Origin: an uncultured Bacilli bacterium
GTDB lineage: Bacteria > Bacillota_I > Bacilli_A > RF39 > UBA660
Length of the DNA stretch: 64,000 bases
Reading direction: 5' to 3'
NCBI GenBank assembly: GCA_934132915.1
Contig: CAKPAK010000001.1
Coordinates: forward strand, 1 to 64,000
The position numbers and the translations under genes are program-made. Positions 1-8,610 of this stretch are shown piece after piece (position 1 is the stretch's first letter; each line of letters starts with the position of its first letter). A model generated the notes under the pieces. The model was not told the origin of the DNA. It made no database searches and saw only the letters and a program-made list of their open reading frames with translations.

Positions 1-173
1 ACAAAATATTATTTTTTCATCCTCTTAATTATTAATACAAATCTATTAAGAGAGAACTAAATTACAAATTACTATTTTTCTTTCTCTCTAATTATATCAA
101 AAAAAGAGTAAATCTTAAAACTGATCTACTCGATAAATGACTATTTTTCTAACTGATTACTAAATTGTAATTT

Positions 174-632
174 TTATTTAATATTAAATTCAACTGCTAT
201 GTTGGAAGTTTCGTATTTTCCTTCTTTATATTCATAGTCAATTTCTTTTATAATTCTGTAAGTTCCTTTTGCAAGTTTACCATATCCATTTTCCCAATCA
301 AGTTCAATTTCGTTACTTTCTTTTGCTGAAAGTTGAAAAGCTGGCATATCGAAATCTAATTCCGCATTTATTTTATGCCATTCTCCATCTTTTTTAATCT
401 CTATTTCATAAGGATTTCCATATTGAAATTTTTTATCACTATGATTAGTTAAAACTAAAGTTGCACTTTTATTTGTTAATGTTCCTTCTTTAATAGTCAT
501 TATAACATCATTTTGTGAAATTTTAATATTAGACTTATTTCCTATATCCAATTCATTTTTTGATTTTCCACAACCTGTCACTCCTAGTGCCATAACTCCA
601 CACAGGAAAATAATAAGTAATTGCTTTTTCAT
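174..632 (-). CDS. Lipoprotein with a bacterial Ig-like domain
   Basis: 152-aa exported lipoprotein. Residues 1-21 form a classic lipoprotein signal (two lysines, a hydrophobic stretch, lipobox VTGC), so Cys21 should be lipidated and the protein tethered to the outer face of the membrane. The remaining ~130 residues are beta-rich: a pattern of 'tNkSatlvltN.sdk...yG.pyeiEik.dGeW' followed by 'l..GtYRiiKei' resembles the Big_14 type Ig-like domain of Firmicutes lipoproteins. Such domains are usually found alone or fused to penicillin-sensing or peptidase modules, and their ligand is unknown. It is monocistronic as far as can be seen. A good GGAG-type ribosome site precedes the ATG. Family assignment is from memory of motif shape, so function is open. 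Confidence 0.75.
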   Translation of the reverse strand: MKKQLLIIFLCGVMALGVTGCGKSKNELDIGNKSNIKISQNDVIMTIKEGTLTNKSATLVLTNHSDKKFQYGNPYEIEIKKDGEWHKINAELDFDMPAFQLSAKESNEIELDWENGYGKLAKGTYRIIKEIDYEYKEGKYETSNIAVEFNIK

Positions 633-784
633 AGTCTTCCTCCATTAAAAAATTATTTTTAGATTTTATTTTTTATAATCTTATCTAATTATAATTCTAG
701 TTTATCAGATTTCCTTATTTTGTCAAACGTCATAACCTACTTTTTTCTATAAAATAAGTGCTTTTCTACGTCAGTACTTTACAT

Positions 785-827
785 ACAAAAAAATGAAACA
801 CCCAAATTAAGATGTCTCATTTTTTTC
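785..827 (-). terminator. Rho-independent terminator after oleate hydratase
   Basis: Inverted repeat AATGAGACA/TGTTTCATT around a 12-nt loop, followed on the minus strand by seven T. It sits directly beyond the ohyA stop codon. A-tracts on both flanks make it potentially bidirectional. Its loop resembles three other terminators in this window (see findings). Confidence 0.8.
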
Positions 828-828
828 T

Positions 829-2622
829 TTACTCTTTAAATAAACCACTTTCTTTTAATAGAAGTTCTAAATCTGTTCCTTTTACTTTTTTCTCCAAGAT
901 TTTGATGGCTTGTTTTTCTGCAAATGATAAAGGAAGTTCGTCTACTGATTTTTTATCTACCGCATAGAAGCAAGCTTTTAATAATTCTCGAACATCATAT
1001 TTACTTCCCCATACTTCTGGTACAGCTCTATCAACTTTAAGTAGTGTATATACAGCTTCCATACCTGTTCGAATAGAATATTCGGTTGTAAAGATTGTAT
1101 CTCTAGGTGTTTCTGCAAATTGACCAATAAAGGCAAAATTAACTGCGTCTTTTGGTACAACAAGTGGTCTATCTTTTTCTTCTCTTGGTTGGAAGAAAGC
1201 GTTAATATATGGCATATAGCAAGTTGTGGTGTTACATTTATTAGCATATTCTTCAATCTTATCTGTTGGTATTCCAATATGATATAACCATTCTTCACAT
1301 ACTTCGCGACCAGTACAATTTTGAATTGGTTTTTTTACAAAATTTCCTTCACGATTAGTATTTAGAGCATATACCCATACTAATACACTATTTTTCTTTT
1401 GGGATTTAAATTGTGGTTGGCGATTGATTGTCCAAGATAAATACCAGTTTTCCATACTATCTTTTACAGTTACAATTCCTCCTGTTGTTACCTTTCCTTC
1501 TCTAGGGTCTCTTTTGCAAATATTAATGATATGTTTAATTATTTCTTCATCACTTACTTCAACTGTTGCACTCATCCAATTGGTTTCATCCGTATTACTA
1601 CAGAATTTATCTGGATTTCCAAATTCACCATTGGTAGCTTGAGATGCAATATTTTTCCATAAGTTCCAAGATTCTCCTTCTCCATTCTTAACTTTCGATA
1701 AATCTGGTATTGTATTTTGATCTCCATAGCAAGAAGTATCTGTACAGCAACCATTGGTAATAAAGACTAAATCGTTTTCTGTTAAGATAAATTCCTTTTC
1801 TTGACCTTCTTTTTCATAAATGATTTTTGTTGCTACTTTTTTCTCTTCTTTATTATCAAATAGGACATTTTTAACATCTATGCCATATTCGATTTTTACG
1901 CCATGATTTTCTAAATATTTCGTTAGTGGTAAAATCATGGATTCATACTGATTATATTTTGTAAAACGTAGAGCTGAAAAATCTGGTAAACCATCAATAT
2001 GATGAACATATCGACATAAATATCTTTTCATCTCTAAGGCAGAAGACCATTTTTGAAAAGCAAACATAGTCTGCCAATATAGCCAAAAGTTTGTCTCCCA
2101 AAAAGAATCTGGTAGGACATCAGAGATTTTTTTATTTTCTAAATCTTCTTCTTTAGTAATAAATAATTTTGATAATGCTAATGCTGATTTTTTATCTAAT
2201 TTAAATAACTTATCCGTATGCGCATCTTCTCCACAATTGATTGTTGCTCGACAAAGAGAATAATTTGGGTCATGTTTATTTAACCAGTAATATTCATCTA
2301 ATACCGAAACCTCTGGTGTTTCTATAGAGGGAACGCTTCTAAACATATCCCACATACATTCAAAGTGGTTATCCATCTCCCTTCCCCCACGCATATAAAA
2401 TCCTTTAGTAATGTCTCTTCTTCCATCACAAGAGCCACCTGCTAAGTCTAATTTTTCTAATAAATGGATATTTTCTCCCTTCATTTGTCCATCTCTTACA
2501 AGATAGAACGCTGCTGAAAGTCCTGCTAGACCAGTTCCAATAATATAGGCAGACTTTTTATCTACATCAATTGGCTTCTCTGGACGAGCAAAAGCCTCAT
2601 ATGTTCCAGCACCATAATACAT
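829..2622 (-). CDS. ohyA: Oleate hydratase (MCRA family)
   Basis: FAD-dependent fatty-acid hydratase that adds water to the cis-9 double bond of unsaturated fatty acids such as oleate to give 10-hydroxy fatty acids; the family was once called myosin-cross-reactive antigen. The Rossmann FAD motif GTGLAGLSAAFYL lies near residue 30 and the GGREMDNHFECMWD segment near residue 80 carries the conserved acid-base glutamate region. Length (597 aa) is normal. The start chosen is the ATG at 2622, because AAAGGAGGG lies 6-7 nt upstream and the promoter -10 box overlaps the only earlier ATG. Cytosolic/membrane-peripheral; in known bacteria it detoxifies host unsaturated fatty acids. It stands alone between two non-coding stretches, with its own promoter and terminator. 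Confidence 0.95.
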   Translation of the reverse strand: MYYGAGTYEAFARPEKPIDVDKKSAYIIGTGLAGLSAAFYLVRDGQMKGENIHLLEKLDLAGGSCDGRRDITKGFYMRGGREMDNHFECMWDMFRSVPSIETPEVSVLDEYYWLNKHDPNYSLCRATINCGEDAHTDKLFKLDKKSALALSKLFITKEEDLENKKISDVLPDSFWETNFWLYWQTMFAFQKWSSALEMKRYLCRYVHHIDGLPDFSALRFTKYNQYESMILPLTKYLENHGVKIEYGIDVKNVLFDNKEEKKVATKIIYEKEGQEKEFILTENDLVFITNGCCTDTSCYGDQNTIPDLSKVKNGEGESWNLWKNIASQATNGEFGNPDKFCSNTDETNWMSATVEVSDEEIIKHIINICKRDPREGKVTTGGIVTVKDSMENWYLSWTINRQPQFKSQKKNSVLVWVYALNTNREGNFVKKPIQNCTGREVCEEWLYHIGIPTDKIEEYANKCNTTTCYMPYINAFFQPREEKDRPLVVPKDAVNFAFIGQFAETPRDTIFTTEYSIRTGMEAVYTLLKVDRAVPEVWGSKYDVRELLKACFYAVDKKSVDELPLSFAEKQAIKILEKKVKGTDLELLLKESGLFKE

Positions 2623-2653
2623 ATTTATCCCTCCTTTATGATTAACAAAATTC

Positions 2654-2682
2654 ATTATAATCGTTTTTATTATTTTCTACAA
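2654..2682 (-). promoter_or_regulatory. Sigma-A type promoter of ohyA
   Basis: On the minus strand TTGTAG (2677-2682), a 17-nt spacer, then TATAAT (2654-2659). The predicted start would give a leader of about 25 nt before the ATG at 2622. The -10 overlaps the upstream in-frame ATG at 2655, which excludes that longer start. Confidence 0.75.
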
Positions 2683-3132
2683 TCTACAAATTTTTATACT
2701 TGTTAGAAAATAAACTTATTTATAGTTTTAGAGGGATATTAATACAAAAATAAAAAAATGTTTATTATAGTAATTTTAAATATATAAATACATATTTTAG
2801 TAAAATACTGATCAGTACTTTTCTATAAAATATGAAAAAAACTATTAACAAAACTTTCTTTACCAACAGTTTAATTTTATTTCTTTTCTAAAAAAAAGCA
2901 AAAAAATAATTTTAATTCCTCTTCTTAATATAAAAAATATATCATATACTCTCCTATAATTTTTTAAATATACTTCTTAATTTCTTTAATAAACTCAAAG
3001 TAAAAATAATAGAAAAATCATTAAGAAAGGGATAATACTTAATAAGTATTTTATTGAATGATTTAAAATTTTACTATTACTTTTTTTGTTTTAGAATAGA
3101 GATAAATTAAATATCAATTATCCCTATTATTT
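2683..3132. other. AT-rich intergenic stretch with two palindromes
   Basis: No supported gene in ~450 bp. It holds a perfect 12-bp palindrome TACTGATCAGTA (2806-2817, with A/T-rich flanks that extend the pairing) and a near-palindrome AATACTTAATAAGTATT (3034-3050) that recurs in other intergenic gaps of this window. A 19-codon + strand ORF at 2832 has no ribosome site and is not called. Confidence 0.6.
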
Positions 3133-3519
3133 TTAGTTTTCATAGTTCCATATTCCTAATTTTCCTTTAGCTGGGATTGGTTCTTCTAAAACTTCAATCA
3201 ATTCTAACTTCCAAGCGTATCTTCCTACTTCGTAGTGACCATAATCACTCTCGTTGGTTTCGGTTTTAATTTTTTGAATAAATTCTTCTGTCATGTAAAT
3301 ACAATCCACTAAATTACATTTACATAAAATATAACCTGGATTTAATTCACTTTTTAAATAAGGCATCGCTTTTTCTACATTTTCAGATTTACTCATTGCT
3401 TTACTAGCATGAATATAAATTTCTCCTCGGTAATTGGTTTTAAAGCTTCTTGTTTCATATATTTTTACACCATCTTTAATTAAGGTAGCAAATGGCTCTT
3501 TTATCGATAAAACTTTCAT
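3133..3519 (-). CDS. ASCH-domain protein
   Basis: 128-aa protein with the ASCH (PUA-like beta-barrel) signature near its N-terminus: 'LSIKEPFATLIKDGVKIYE' followed by 'RGEIYIHASK'. ASCH domains bind RNA or act on modified nucleosides; some members are RNases or N4-acetylcytidine amidohydrolases, so an RNA-related role is inferred only. The conserved Lys/Glu/Arg positions of the fold (K..T R.. R G ... H A S K) are present. The start at 3519 is preferred over an upstream codon because GTGAGGAAG lies at proper spacing. It is followed by a beta-helix gene fragment and sits in a gene-decay region, so it may itself be an acquired cargo gene. Confidence 0.8.
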   Translation of the reverse strand: MKVLSIKEPFATLIKDGVKIYETRSFKTNYRGEIYIHASKAMSKSENVEKAMPYLKSELNPGYILCKCNLVDCIYMTEEFIQKIKTETNESDYGHYEVGRYAWKLELIEVLEEPIPAKGKLGIWNYEN

Positions 3520-3554
3520 TTTCTTCCTCACTTTCATGTCTTAATTATATCATG

Positions 3555-3585
3555 AAAAAAAGCAAATTTCTCTTTGATTTGCTTT
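3555..3585 (-). terminator. Rho-independent terminator
   Basis: Stem AGCAAAT (3561-3567) / ATTTGCT (3577-3583) with a 9-nt loop and a following run of T on the minus strand, just beyond the stop codon of the truncated beta-helix ORF. It probably served the original full-length gene. Confidence 0.75.
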
Positions 3586-3586
3586 A

Positions 3587-3817
3587 TTATTTGTTTATTG
3601 CTTTTTCATTTACATATAAAGTATCTCCTTTGTTAGTTGTAATTTTACTATTACTTGATTTGAATGTGGCAACGCCTGTATCGGCATCTCCACTCATCGA
3701 CTGATAAAGAAAGATATTTTTATAAGTGGTTGATTTCCCATTTAATTTATTGTTTGTATCCTCAATGGTCACGTTATCTAGGGCAACAGAGTTTTTTCCT
3801 AAGTATCTTGACTTAAA
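3587..3817 (-). pseudogene. C-terminal fragment of a beta-helix surface protein
   Basis: An open frame runs from a TAG at 3818 to a stop before 3587, so the translated piece (about 77 codons) is longer than its first ATG allows. It reads like the last rungs of a right-handed beta-helix adhesin: 'LDNVTIEDTNNKLNG', 'YKNIFLYQSMSGDADTG', 'SKITTNKGDTLYVNE', with short beta strands and Asn/Thr turns. No signal peptide or ribosome site belongs to it. It resembles in style the C-terminal beta-helix of the 2-kb-scale surface protein at the other end of the window. Most likely a remnant left by deletion. The original protein cannot be named. Confidence 0.6.
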
Positions 3818-3838
3818 CTAATAATAATCAATCTATTT

Positions 3839-4411
3839 TTAAGAAAAATAGCCATAATCTTTATGCAAACTTTTTCTTAATTTAACTTCTTTTTCTTTAT
3901 TTTGTTGAATAATTTTTTTGGTTGCTTCAGTTGATGCTTTATTATAATTAAAGATACTAATATAATGAAGAACATAAGCATCTATTTTAGATAAATTATT
4001 ATAATCCGAATTTTTTTCCTGAATATAATTTTTAATTTCTGATGAAGATAAGTTTTTTAGTTCAGTTAAAAGTATCTTTGCTTGGTTTAATTCTTTTTCA
4101 TTCATTTTACTTTCCATCAACTGTTCAATAGAATGATTTATCATATATTGATATACCAAATCATGTTCTAGTTCTGTACATTCTTTGTTTTGGTATTTGA
4201 AAAATAATTCCGCCATTTTTACTTGTTCAAATTGTTCTTTATATTCTTTTATTTCTTCTAGGGACATGTTTTCAATATTTTTATGAGAAGTACTTCTTTC
4301 ATTTGAATAAAGTAACCATTTTATCCATTCTTCTAAAGGCAAAATACAACATCCATTTATTCCTTTAACTACATAAAGTAACTTTTTTTGATTTTGATTA
4401 TTTAATTTCAT
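3839..4411 (-). CDS. Hypothetical helical protein
   Basis: 190 aa, not recognised. The translation is lysine/glutamate rich and almost entirely helical, with amphipathic stretches around residues 45-75 and 95-135 and a strongly basic C-terminus (NKEKEVKLRKSLHKDYGYF). Residues 13-33 (VVKGINGCCILPLEEWIKWLL) are hydrophobic but not a convincing membrane anchor. A GGAGGAAAT ribosome site precedes the ATG. No catalytic motif is visible. Neighbours are decayed defence/mobility genes, which suggests accessory origin. Could be a regulator or a mobile-element cargo; function unknown. Confidence 0.55.
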   Translation of the reverse strand: MKLNNQNQKKLLYVVKGINGCCILPLEEWIKWLLYSNERSTSHKNIENMSLEEIKEYKEQFEQVKMAELFFKYQNKECTELEHDLVYQYMINHSIEQLMESKMNEKELNQAKILLTELKNLSSSEIKNYIQEKNSDYNNLSKIDAYVLHYISIFNYNKASTEATKKIIQQNKEKEVKLRKSLHKDYGYFS

Positions 4412-4494
4412 GATATTTCCTCCAATCTAATTAGATACTGTCTTCAAAATATTTTTGTTTGCAGTTGTTTGCAGTTGTTAACACTGCAAGGAAT

Positions 4495-5150
4495 CTATTT
4501 TTTAATTACCCATTGGGGTTTATTTTTTGTTCCTTTATTATAAATTAAATCTCTTTCCCTTAAAAAATTTATGATATATCTAGTTTTGTTATTTAATTCG
4601 TTTTCATTTTGGGTATCAAATAAAGGATACATATATTTATTAATCTCTTGGCGATTTACACCACTATTATTTTTAATATAATTAAGTAATTTAATTTTTA
4701 ATTCATCCATTTCTTCAATGACTTCTAATGATATATCCTTCACTTTTTCTGTTAATGGAACTATAACAGTAAAAATCTCATCATCTTTAAAACTTGGAAC
4801 TTCCCCACTATATATTTTATTGTATTTTGTTATAGTTTTTATTCCAGAACCTAATTCCTCTGCCAAACCAATTTCTTTAAAAAATTAGCATTTTTAGGAT
4901 ACGGAGAATAATTATTAATATCTATATAACCAATATTTCTTGATCTATTAGCATTCTCAGTCGTTATTGATTCTTTAGTTATAATTAGCCTTGCTGGAAC
5001 TGGATTGGAGTATTCTCTATGAATTAATAAATTCACACATAATTCACGAGCTATTACATCCCTAATATTAATTCTTTGAGTGCCATTCATATAGAATTTT
5101 TCATTTAAATGTTTTTTAATAAAATTAATTAAATCAATAATTACAGTTAA
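4495..5150 (-). pseudogene. Frameshifted, truncated AlbA_4-type ATP-binding protein
   Basis: Two adjacent frames together make the C-terminal half of a 'putative ATP-dependent DNA helicase/AlbA_4' family protein. The first frame (to about 4875) has the GHKL-like part 'RDVIARELCVNLLIHREYSNP' and 'NNYSPYPKNANF'; the second starts 'EIGLAEELGSGIKTI' and ends with a winged-helix-like domain. They join perfectly if one T is restored in a run of six T (minus strand, about 4880-4886). The N-terminal AlbA_4 half is missing: the frame begins right after a TGA at 5151-5153, overlapping the end of the next gene. So the gene is both 5'-deleted and frameshifted. Intact relatives are transcription or stress regulators of unclear role. 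Confidence 0.8.
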
Positions 5151-5752
5151 TCATTTTTATATGTTTCTAAGTCATCAATTATATTTTCAATTTCATGATA
5201 AATTTTAAAAATGTTTTTTCTTCTTTTTATTATATTTTTAAGTCTATAGAATCTTCCTAATATTTTACCATGCTTTTCAATTTCTTGATTTATGAAATAT
5301 TTAATTGGATAATCTCTCTTCACTGTTCGTACAAAACATTTTATTATTCCAGTTCTTTTAATAATTACAGTACCTTTTAATAATGTTATTGGTTTAATAT
5401 CATAGATTACATTACCTTCAATTAATGCTTTTTTCTTTTTACTTTTGATAAAATCTAATATGTCATTATAGCAATTTACAAACTCTTCACCCTCACATAT
5501 TTTTCCATATTTATTTTTTAAAAAATCTTTTATTTCAGTTAAATATTTATCCTCAACAACTTTATCAGTTGGCATTTCATACAATCTATCACAATTAATA
5601 ACAATATAATTATCATCATTAATATATTTCAGTGTACTTGTTGTTTTACCGGAACCTTTTGTACCAATAACATTTATTACATCATCATTAGTCATTTTCT
5701 TTATATAATCTTTTCTATCTCTAAATAAATATAATTTTGATTCCTTTGACAT
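5147..5752 (-). CDS. P-loop NTPase/kinase-like protein
   Basis: 201 aa with a Walker A motif GTKGSGKTT at about residues 30-38, followed by 'YIVINCDRLYEMP', the usual spacing for small P-loop kinases or AAA_33-type proteins. 'KKKALIEGNVIYDI' at ~108-120 looks like the second strand (Walker B-like, with Glu), and a basic C-terminal segment (RFYRLKNIIKRRKN) could be a lid or nucleic-acid contact. Substrate unknown. The frame is intact, unlike both flanking genes. Its stop codon overlaps the beginning of the truncated AlbA_4 frame, marking a deletion junction. Probably cytosolic cargo of a mobile or defence region. Confidence 0.65.
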   Translation of the reverse strand: MSKESKLYLFRDRKDYIKKMTNDDVINVIGTKGSGKTTSTLKYINDDNYIVINCDRLYEMPTDKVVEDKYLTEIKDFLKNKYGKICEGEEFVNCYNDILDFIKSKKKKALIEGNVIYDIKPITLLKGTVIIKRTGIIKCFVRTVKRDYPIKYFINQEIEKHGKILGRFYRLKNIIKRRKNIFKIYHEIENIIDDLETYKND

Positions 5753-5783
5753 ATAACCACATCCTGTAATTATTATATCACAA

Positions 5784-6059
5784 TCATAATGAGTTTTTAT
5801 CTTGAAGTAGCTTATTTGAATCTTTTTTCTCTTTTTCTAATTCTTTTAAACTTTTTTCTGGAGTCGGTAAATTTTCTGGCATTGTTCTATGATTTTTTTT
5901 TATTGTTTCTCTAATATTTTTACCTATATCATAGTGAGTTTTATTAGCATTATTTTCTCCTATAATATTATCTTCTCTTAAAACTGCCTCTGTTTGAGTA
6001 ATTCTAAATAAATTATCTCCTAATTCTTCACTTCCCATATTATCTCCCGACTTTTTCAG
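5784..6059 (-). pseudogene. dinD: C-terminal remnant of DinD (DNA-damage-inducible protein D)
   Basis: About 91 codons that match the end of DinD-family proteins: 'MGSEELGDNLFRITQTEAVL', then 'NKTHYDIGKNIRETI' and 'MPENLPTPEKSLKELEKE'. The family is normally ~270-280 aa with an N-terminal BRO/KilA-like part, which is absent; the frame is closed by TAA immediately upstream (before 6059). DinD is an SOS-regulated protein that counteracts RecA filaments in E. coli. The piece is a truncated remnant and unlikely to be functional, though an internal ATG at 6038 leaves an 84-aa ORF. Confidence 0.75.
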
Positions 6060-6143
6060 TTAGTAACTAACAAAAACATCGTTTTACCAAGTATTTTTTA
6101 TTTAACTTAGAGAAAAGTACTTATTAAGTATTTTATTCCTATA

Positions 6144-8180
6144 TTATTTATATTTTTTCATAATTCTTAGTGTATTAATTACCGTTAATAAAGTAACACC
6201 AGTATCAGCAAATACTGCTAACCACATATTAGCAAATCCAAACACACTAAGAAGTAAGATAATTGCTTTTACCATAAGAGCGAAGATTAAGTTTTCTTGA
6301 ATAATTTTTTTGGTGTATTTTGAAATATCAATAGCAAGCAGAATCTTGGTTAAGTCATCTTTCATTAAGACAACGTCGCTGGCTTCTATTGCTGAATCAC
6401 TACCAACGCCTCCCATAGAAATTCCAATATCGGCTCTTTTTAAAACGGGAGCATCATTAATTCCATCTCCTACAAAAATCGTAATCCCACCACTCTCACT
6501 AACGCGTTCAAATTGTTCAAATTTATCCGTTGGAAGCATTTCCGTATAAACCTCATCAAGCGCAAGTTTCTTTCCAATTTCTTCCGATATATCTTTTTTA
6601 TCTCCAGTAAACATATAAGTTTTAATGCCATAAGATTTTAACGTTTGAATAACCTCTTTAGCACCTTTCTTAATTCCATCATCAATCGAAACGGACGCAA
6701 CATGTTCTCCATCAATATTTAAATGAAGCATTGCATCTTCTTTACAATTGCAAAGTTTTTGATTACCAATAAATATTTTTTTGCCCTCTAAAGTAAATTC
6801 AATTCCTTTTCCTGCAATTTCTTTAAAATCTAAAACATCTTTGTTGTCTACTTTTTCTTCTTTTAAGTTCATAATTGACTTTGCAATAGGATGATTAGAG
6901 AATGATTCACCTTTTCTTAAAAGATCAACAACCTCATCATAAGAATACTTATTTCTAAACTTATCCATAATCTCAATTGAAGATACTTTAAATGAACCAT
7001 TAGTTAGTGTTCCCGTCTTATCAAAAATAATACGACTTGCATTACTTAAATTATCCAAATAATTGCTTCCTTTAATTAAAATTCCTTTCTTGCTAGCAAC
7101 CCCTATTCCTGTAAAATAAGATAAAGGTACAGAAATCGCAATCGCACAAGGACAAGAAATAACTAAGAAAGTAAGTCCCCTGTAAATCCCCTCTGTTACG
7201 GGAATATGAAAGATAAGAGGCAAGAAAATCATCACCAAGACTGCTGTAATAATAACAAATGGCGTATAAATTCTACTAATTTTAGAAACAAGCGTTTCCG
7301 TTTTCGTTTTCTTATCTGTAGCACTTTCTAATAAATTTAAAATTTTAGAAACAGTCGAATCTGAAAATAAAGATGTTGCTTTGATTTCAATAATATCTCC
7401 TAAATTAATACTTCCCGATAAAACTTCTGTTCCCTCCTTAATTGCTACTTTCTCACTTTCACCAGTTAAAGCAGAAGCATCAATTTTACTCTCCCCTTTA
7501 ACAACAATACCATCAACAGGAATTTTTTCCCCCTTTTTTACCACTAGAATATCCCCAACTTTTACTTCTTCAACTGGAATTTTTTCTTGACCCGCTCCAA
7601 TCTTTCGATTCGCATAGTCCTCTTTAAGATTTAAAAGACTCTTAATAGAATTTCTAGAGTTATTTACCGCCTTTTCTTCTAAAATTTTTCCAATTGTATA
7701 TAAGGAAATAACCATAATTCCCTCTAATACTTCCCCAATACATAAAGCCCCAATACAAGAAATCGTCATCAAAGCATTTTCATTTACCCCATTTCCTTTT
7801 AGTAAAAGTTTAACCGCATTCATGCTCGTTCGATAAAGTAAAATTGCATAAGAAATAAGATAAAAAATCCATTTGATGCTTTTCGGAAATGGGAGAAAAT
7901 AGCCAATTAACCCAATCGCAAGTCCAATGATAAAAAGATAAATCTTGCTCTCTTTCTTTTCCGCCTCTTCAAGACTAATATAAGCCTCTGGTTCTACTTT
8001 TTGAATGATTTGGTTTAATTCTTCTAAACTGTAATTTTTCTCTGATTCATAAGAAACTTTACAAGTATTAAAATTAACCACCGCATGATGAAAGTTCTCA
8101 TTTTCATTTAAGACCTCCTCAATTTCTCTAGCGCAATCAGCACAATCTAAATTATTAATATGATATTGATATTTATGCAT
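6144..8180 (-). CDS. cadA: Cadmium/zinc/lead-exporting P1B-type ATPase
   Basis: 678-aa heavy-metal efflux pump of the CadA/ZntA group. It has one N-terminal HMA domain (residues ~1-70, metal pair in LDCADCA), then membrane helices, the actuator motif LTGES, the membrane CPC motif in SCPCAIAIS, the phosphorylation site DKTGTLT and the hinge GDGINDAP; all catalytic motifs are intact. The CPC motif with one HMA and a CadC-like regulator favours Cd2+/Zn2+/Pb2+ over Cu+. It exports metal from the cytosol using ATP. The start codon overlaps the end of cadC by 8 bp, so the two are co-transcribed and probably translationally coupled. Length is normal. Confidence 0.95.
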   Translation of the reverse strand: MHKYQYHINNLDCADCAREIEEVLNENENFHHAVVNFNTCKVSYESEKNYSLEELNQIIQKVEPEAYISLEEAEKKESKIYLFIIGLAIGLIGYFLPFPKSIKWIFYLISYAILLYRTSMNAVKLLLKGNGVNENALMTISCIGALCIGEVLEGIMVISLYTIGKILEEKAVNNSRNSIKSLLNLKEDYANRKIGAGQEKIPVEEVKVGDILVVKKGEKIPVDGIVVKGESKIDASALTGESEKVAIKEGTEVLSGSINLGDIIEIKATSLFSDSTVSKILNLLESATDKKTKTETLVSKISRIYTPFVIITAVLVMIFLPLIFHIPVTEGIYRGLTFLVISCPCAIAISVPLSYFTGIGVASKKGILIKGSNYLDNLSNASRIIFDKTGTLTNGSFKVSSIEIMDKFRNKYSYDEVVDLLRKGESFSNHPIAKSIMNLKEEKVDNKDVLDFKEIAGKGIEFTLEGKKIFIGNQKLCNCKEDAMLHLNIDGEHVASVSIDDGIKKGAKEVIQTLKSYGIKTYMFTGDKKDISEEIGKKLALDEVYTEMLPTDKFEQFERVSESGGITIFVGDGINDAPVLKRADIGISMGGVGSDSAIEASDVVLMKDDLTKILLAIDISKYTKKIIQENLIFALMVKAIILLLSVFGFANMWLAVFADTGVTLLTVINTLRIMKKYK

Positions 8181-8553
8181 AATCTTCTCCTTTCATTTTA
8201 TGATGAATATGCTCTAGACCAATTTCGTACAAATGACTAATATGTTCATCATCCAAAGTATAATATACTTCTTTACCACTTCTTCGAAATCGAACAATAC
8301 CCGACTCTCTTAAAATAGCTAATTGATGAGAAATTGACGATTTGGTCATATTTAAAACATTCGCAATATCACATACACACATCTCATGATGATCTAATAT
8401 CCATAAAATTTTTGTCCTTGTACTATCTCCTAATATTTTAAAAAGAGCACTTAAATTCTCTAACTCTACTTCCTCAGGTTTATTTTTTAAAGCCATATCC
8501 ACTGCACTTTGATGAATAATATTACAGTCACACATCAATTCTTTCTTCTCCAT
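8173..8553 (-). CDS. cadC: ArsR/SmtB-family metal repressor, CadC-like
   Basis: 126-aa winged-helix repressor. The N-terminal Cys residues (MCDCNII) and the 'EMCVCDIANVLNMTKSSISHQL' recognition helix with its CxC (alpha-3 metal site) are the CadC hallmark; together they can make the tetrathiolate Cd/Pb/Bi site. C-terminal His residues (EHISHLYEIGLEHIHH) could form the second, alpha-5 type Zn site. On binding metal it should release DNA and allow cadA expression. GGGAGGAAG lies before the start; the second of two adjacent ATGs has the better spacing. Its own promoter contains a matching operator, so autoregulation is expected. Confidence 0.93.
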   Translation of the reverse strand: MEKKELMCDCNIIHQSAVDMALKNKPEEVELENLSALFKILGDSTRTKILWILDHHEMCVCDIANVLNMTKSSISHQLAILRESGIVRFRRSGKEVYYTLDDEHISHLYEIGLEHIHHKMKGEDYA

Positions 8554-8580
8554 CATCTTCCTCCCTACTAAACTATATTC

Positions 8581-8610
8581 ATTATAGTTGAACAGTTATT
8601 CAATTGTCAA
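8581..8610 (-). promoter_or_regulatory. cadCA promoter with SmtB/CadC-type operator
   Basis: Minus strand TTGACA (8605-8610), an 18-nt spacer, TATAAT (8581-8586). The spacer contains the imperfect inverted repeat TGAACAGTTATTCA (8589-8602, + strand), which equals the 12-2-12 type site known for SmtB/CadC/CzrA repressors. A repressor bound there would sit between -35 and -10 and block polymerase. Confidence 0.88.

Noticed and set aside
2832..2891. A 19-codon + strand ORF (starts MKKTINK) in the gap upstream of oleate hydratase
   Set aside because: No ribosome-binding site, no promoter and AT-rich composition; chance ORF is more likely.
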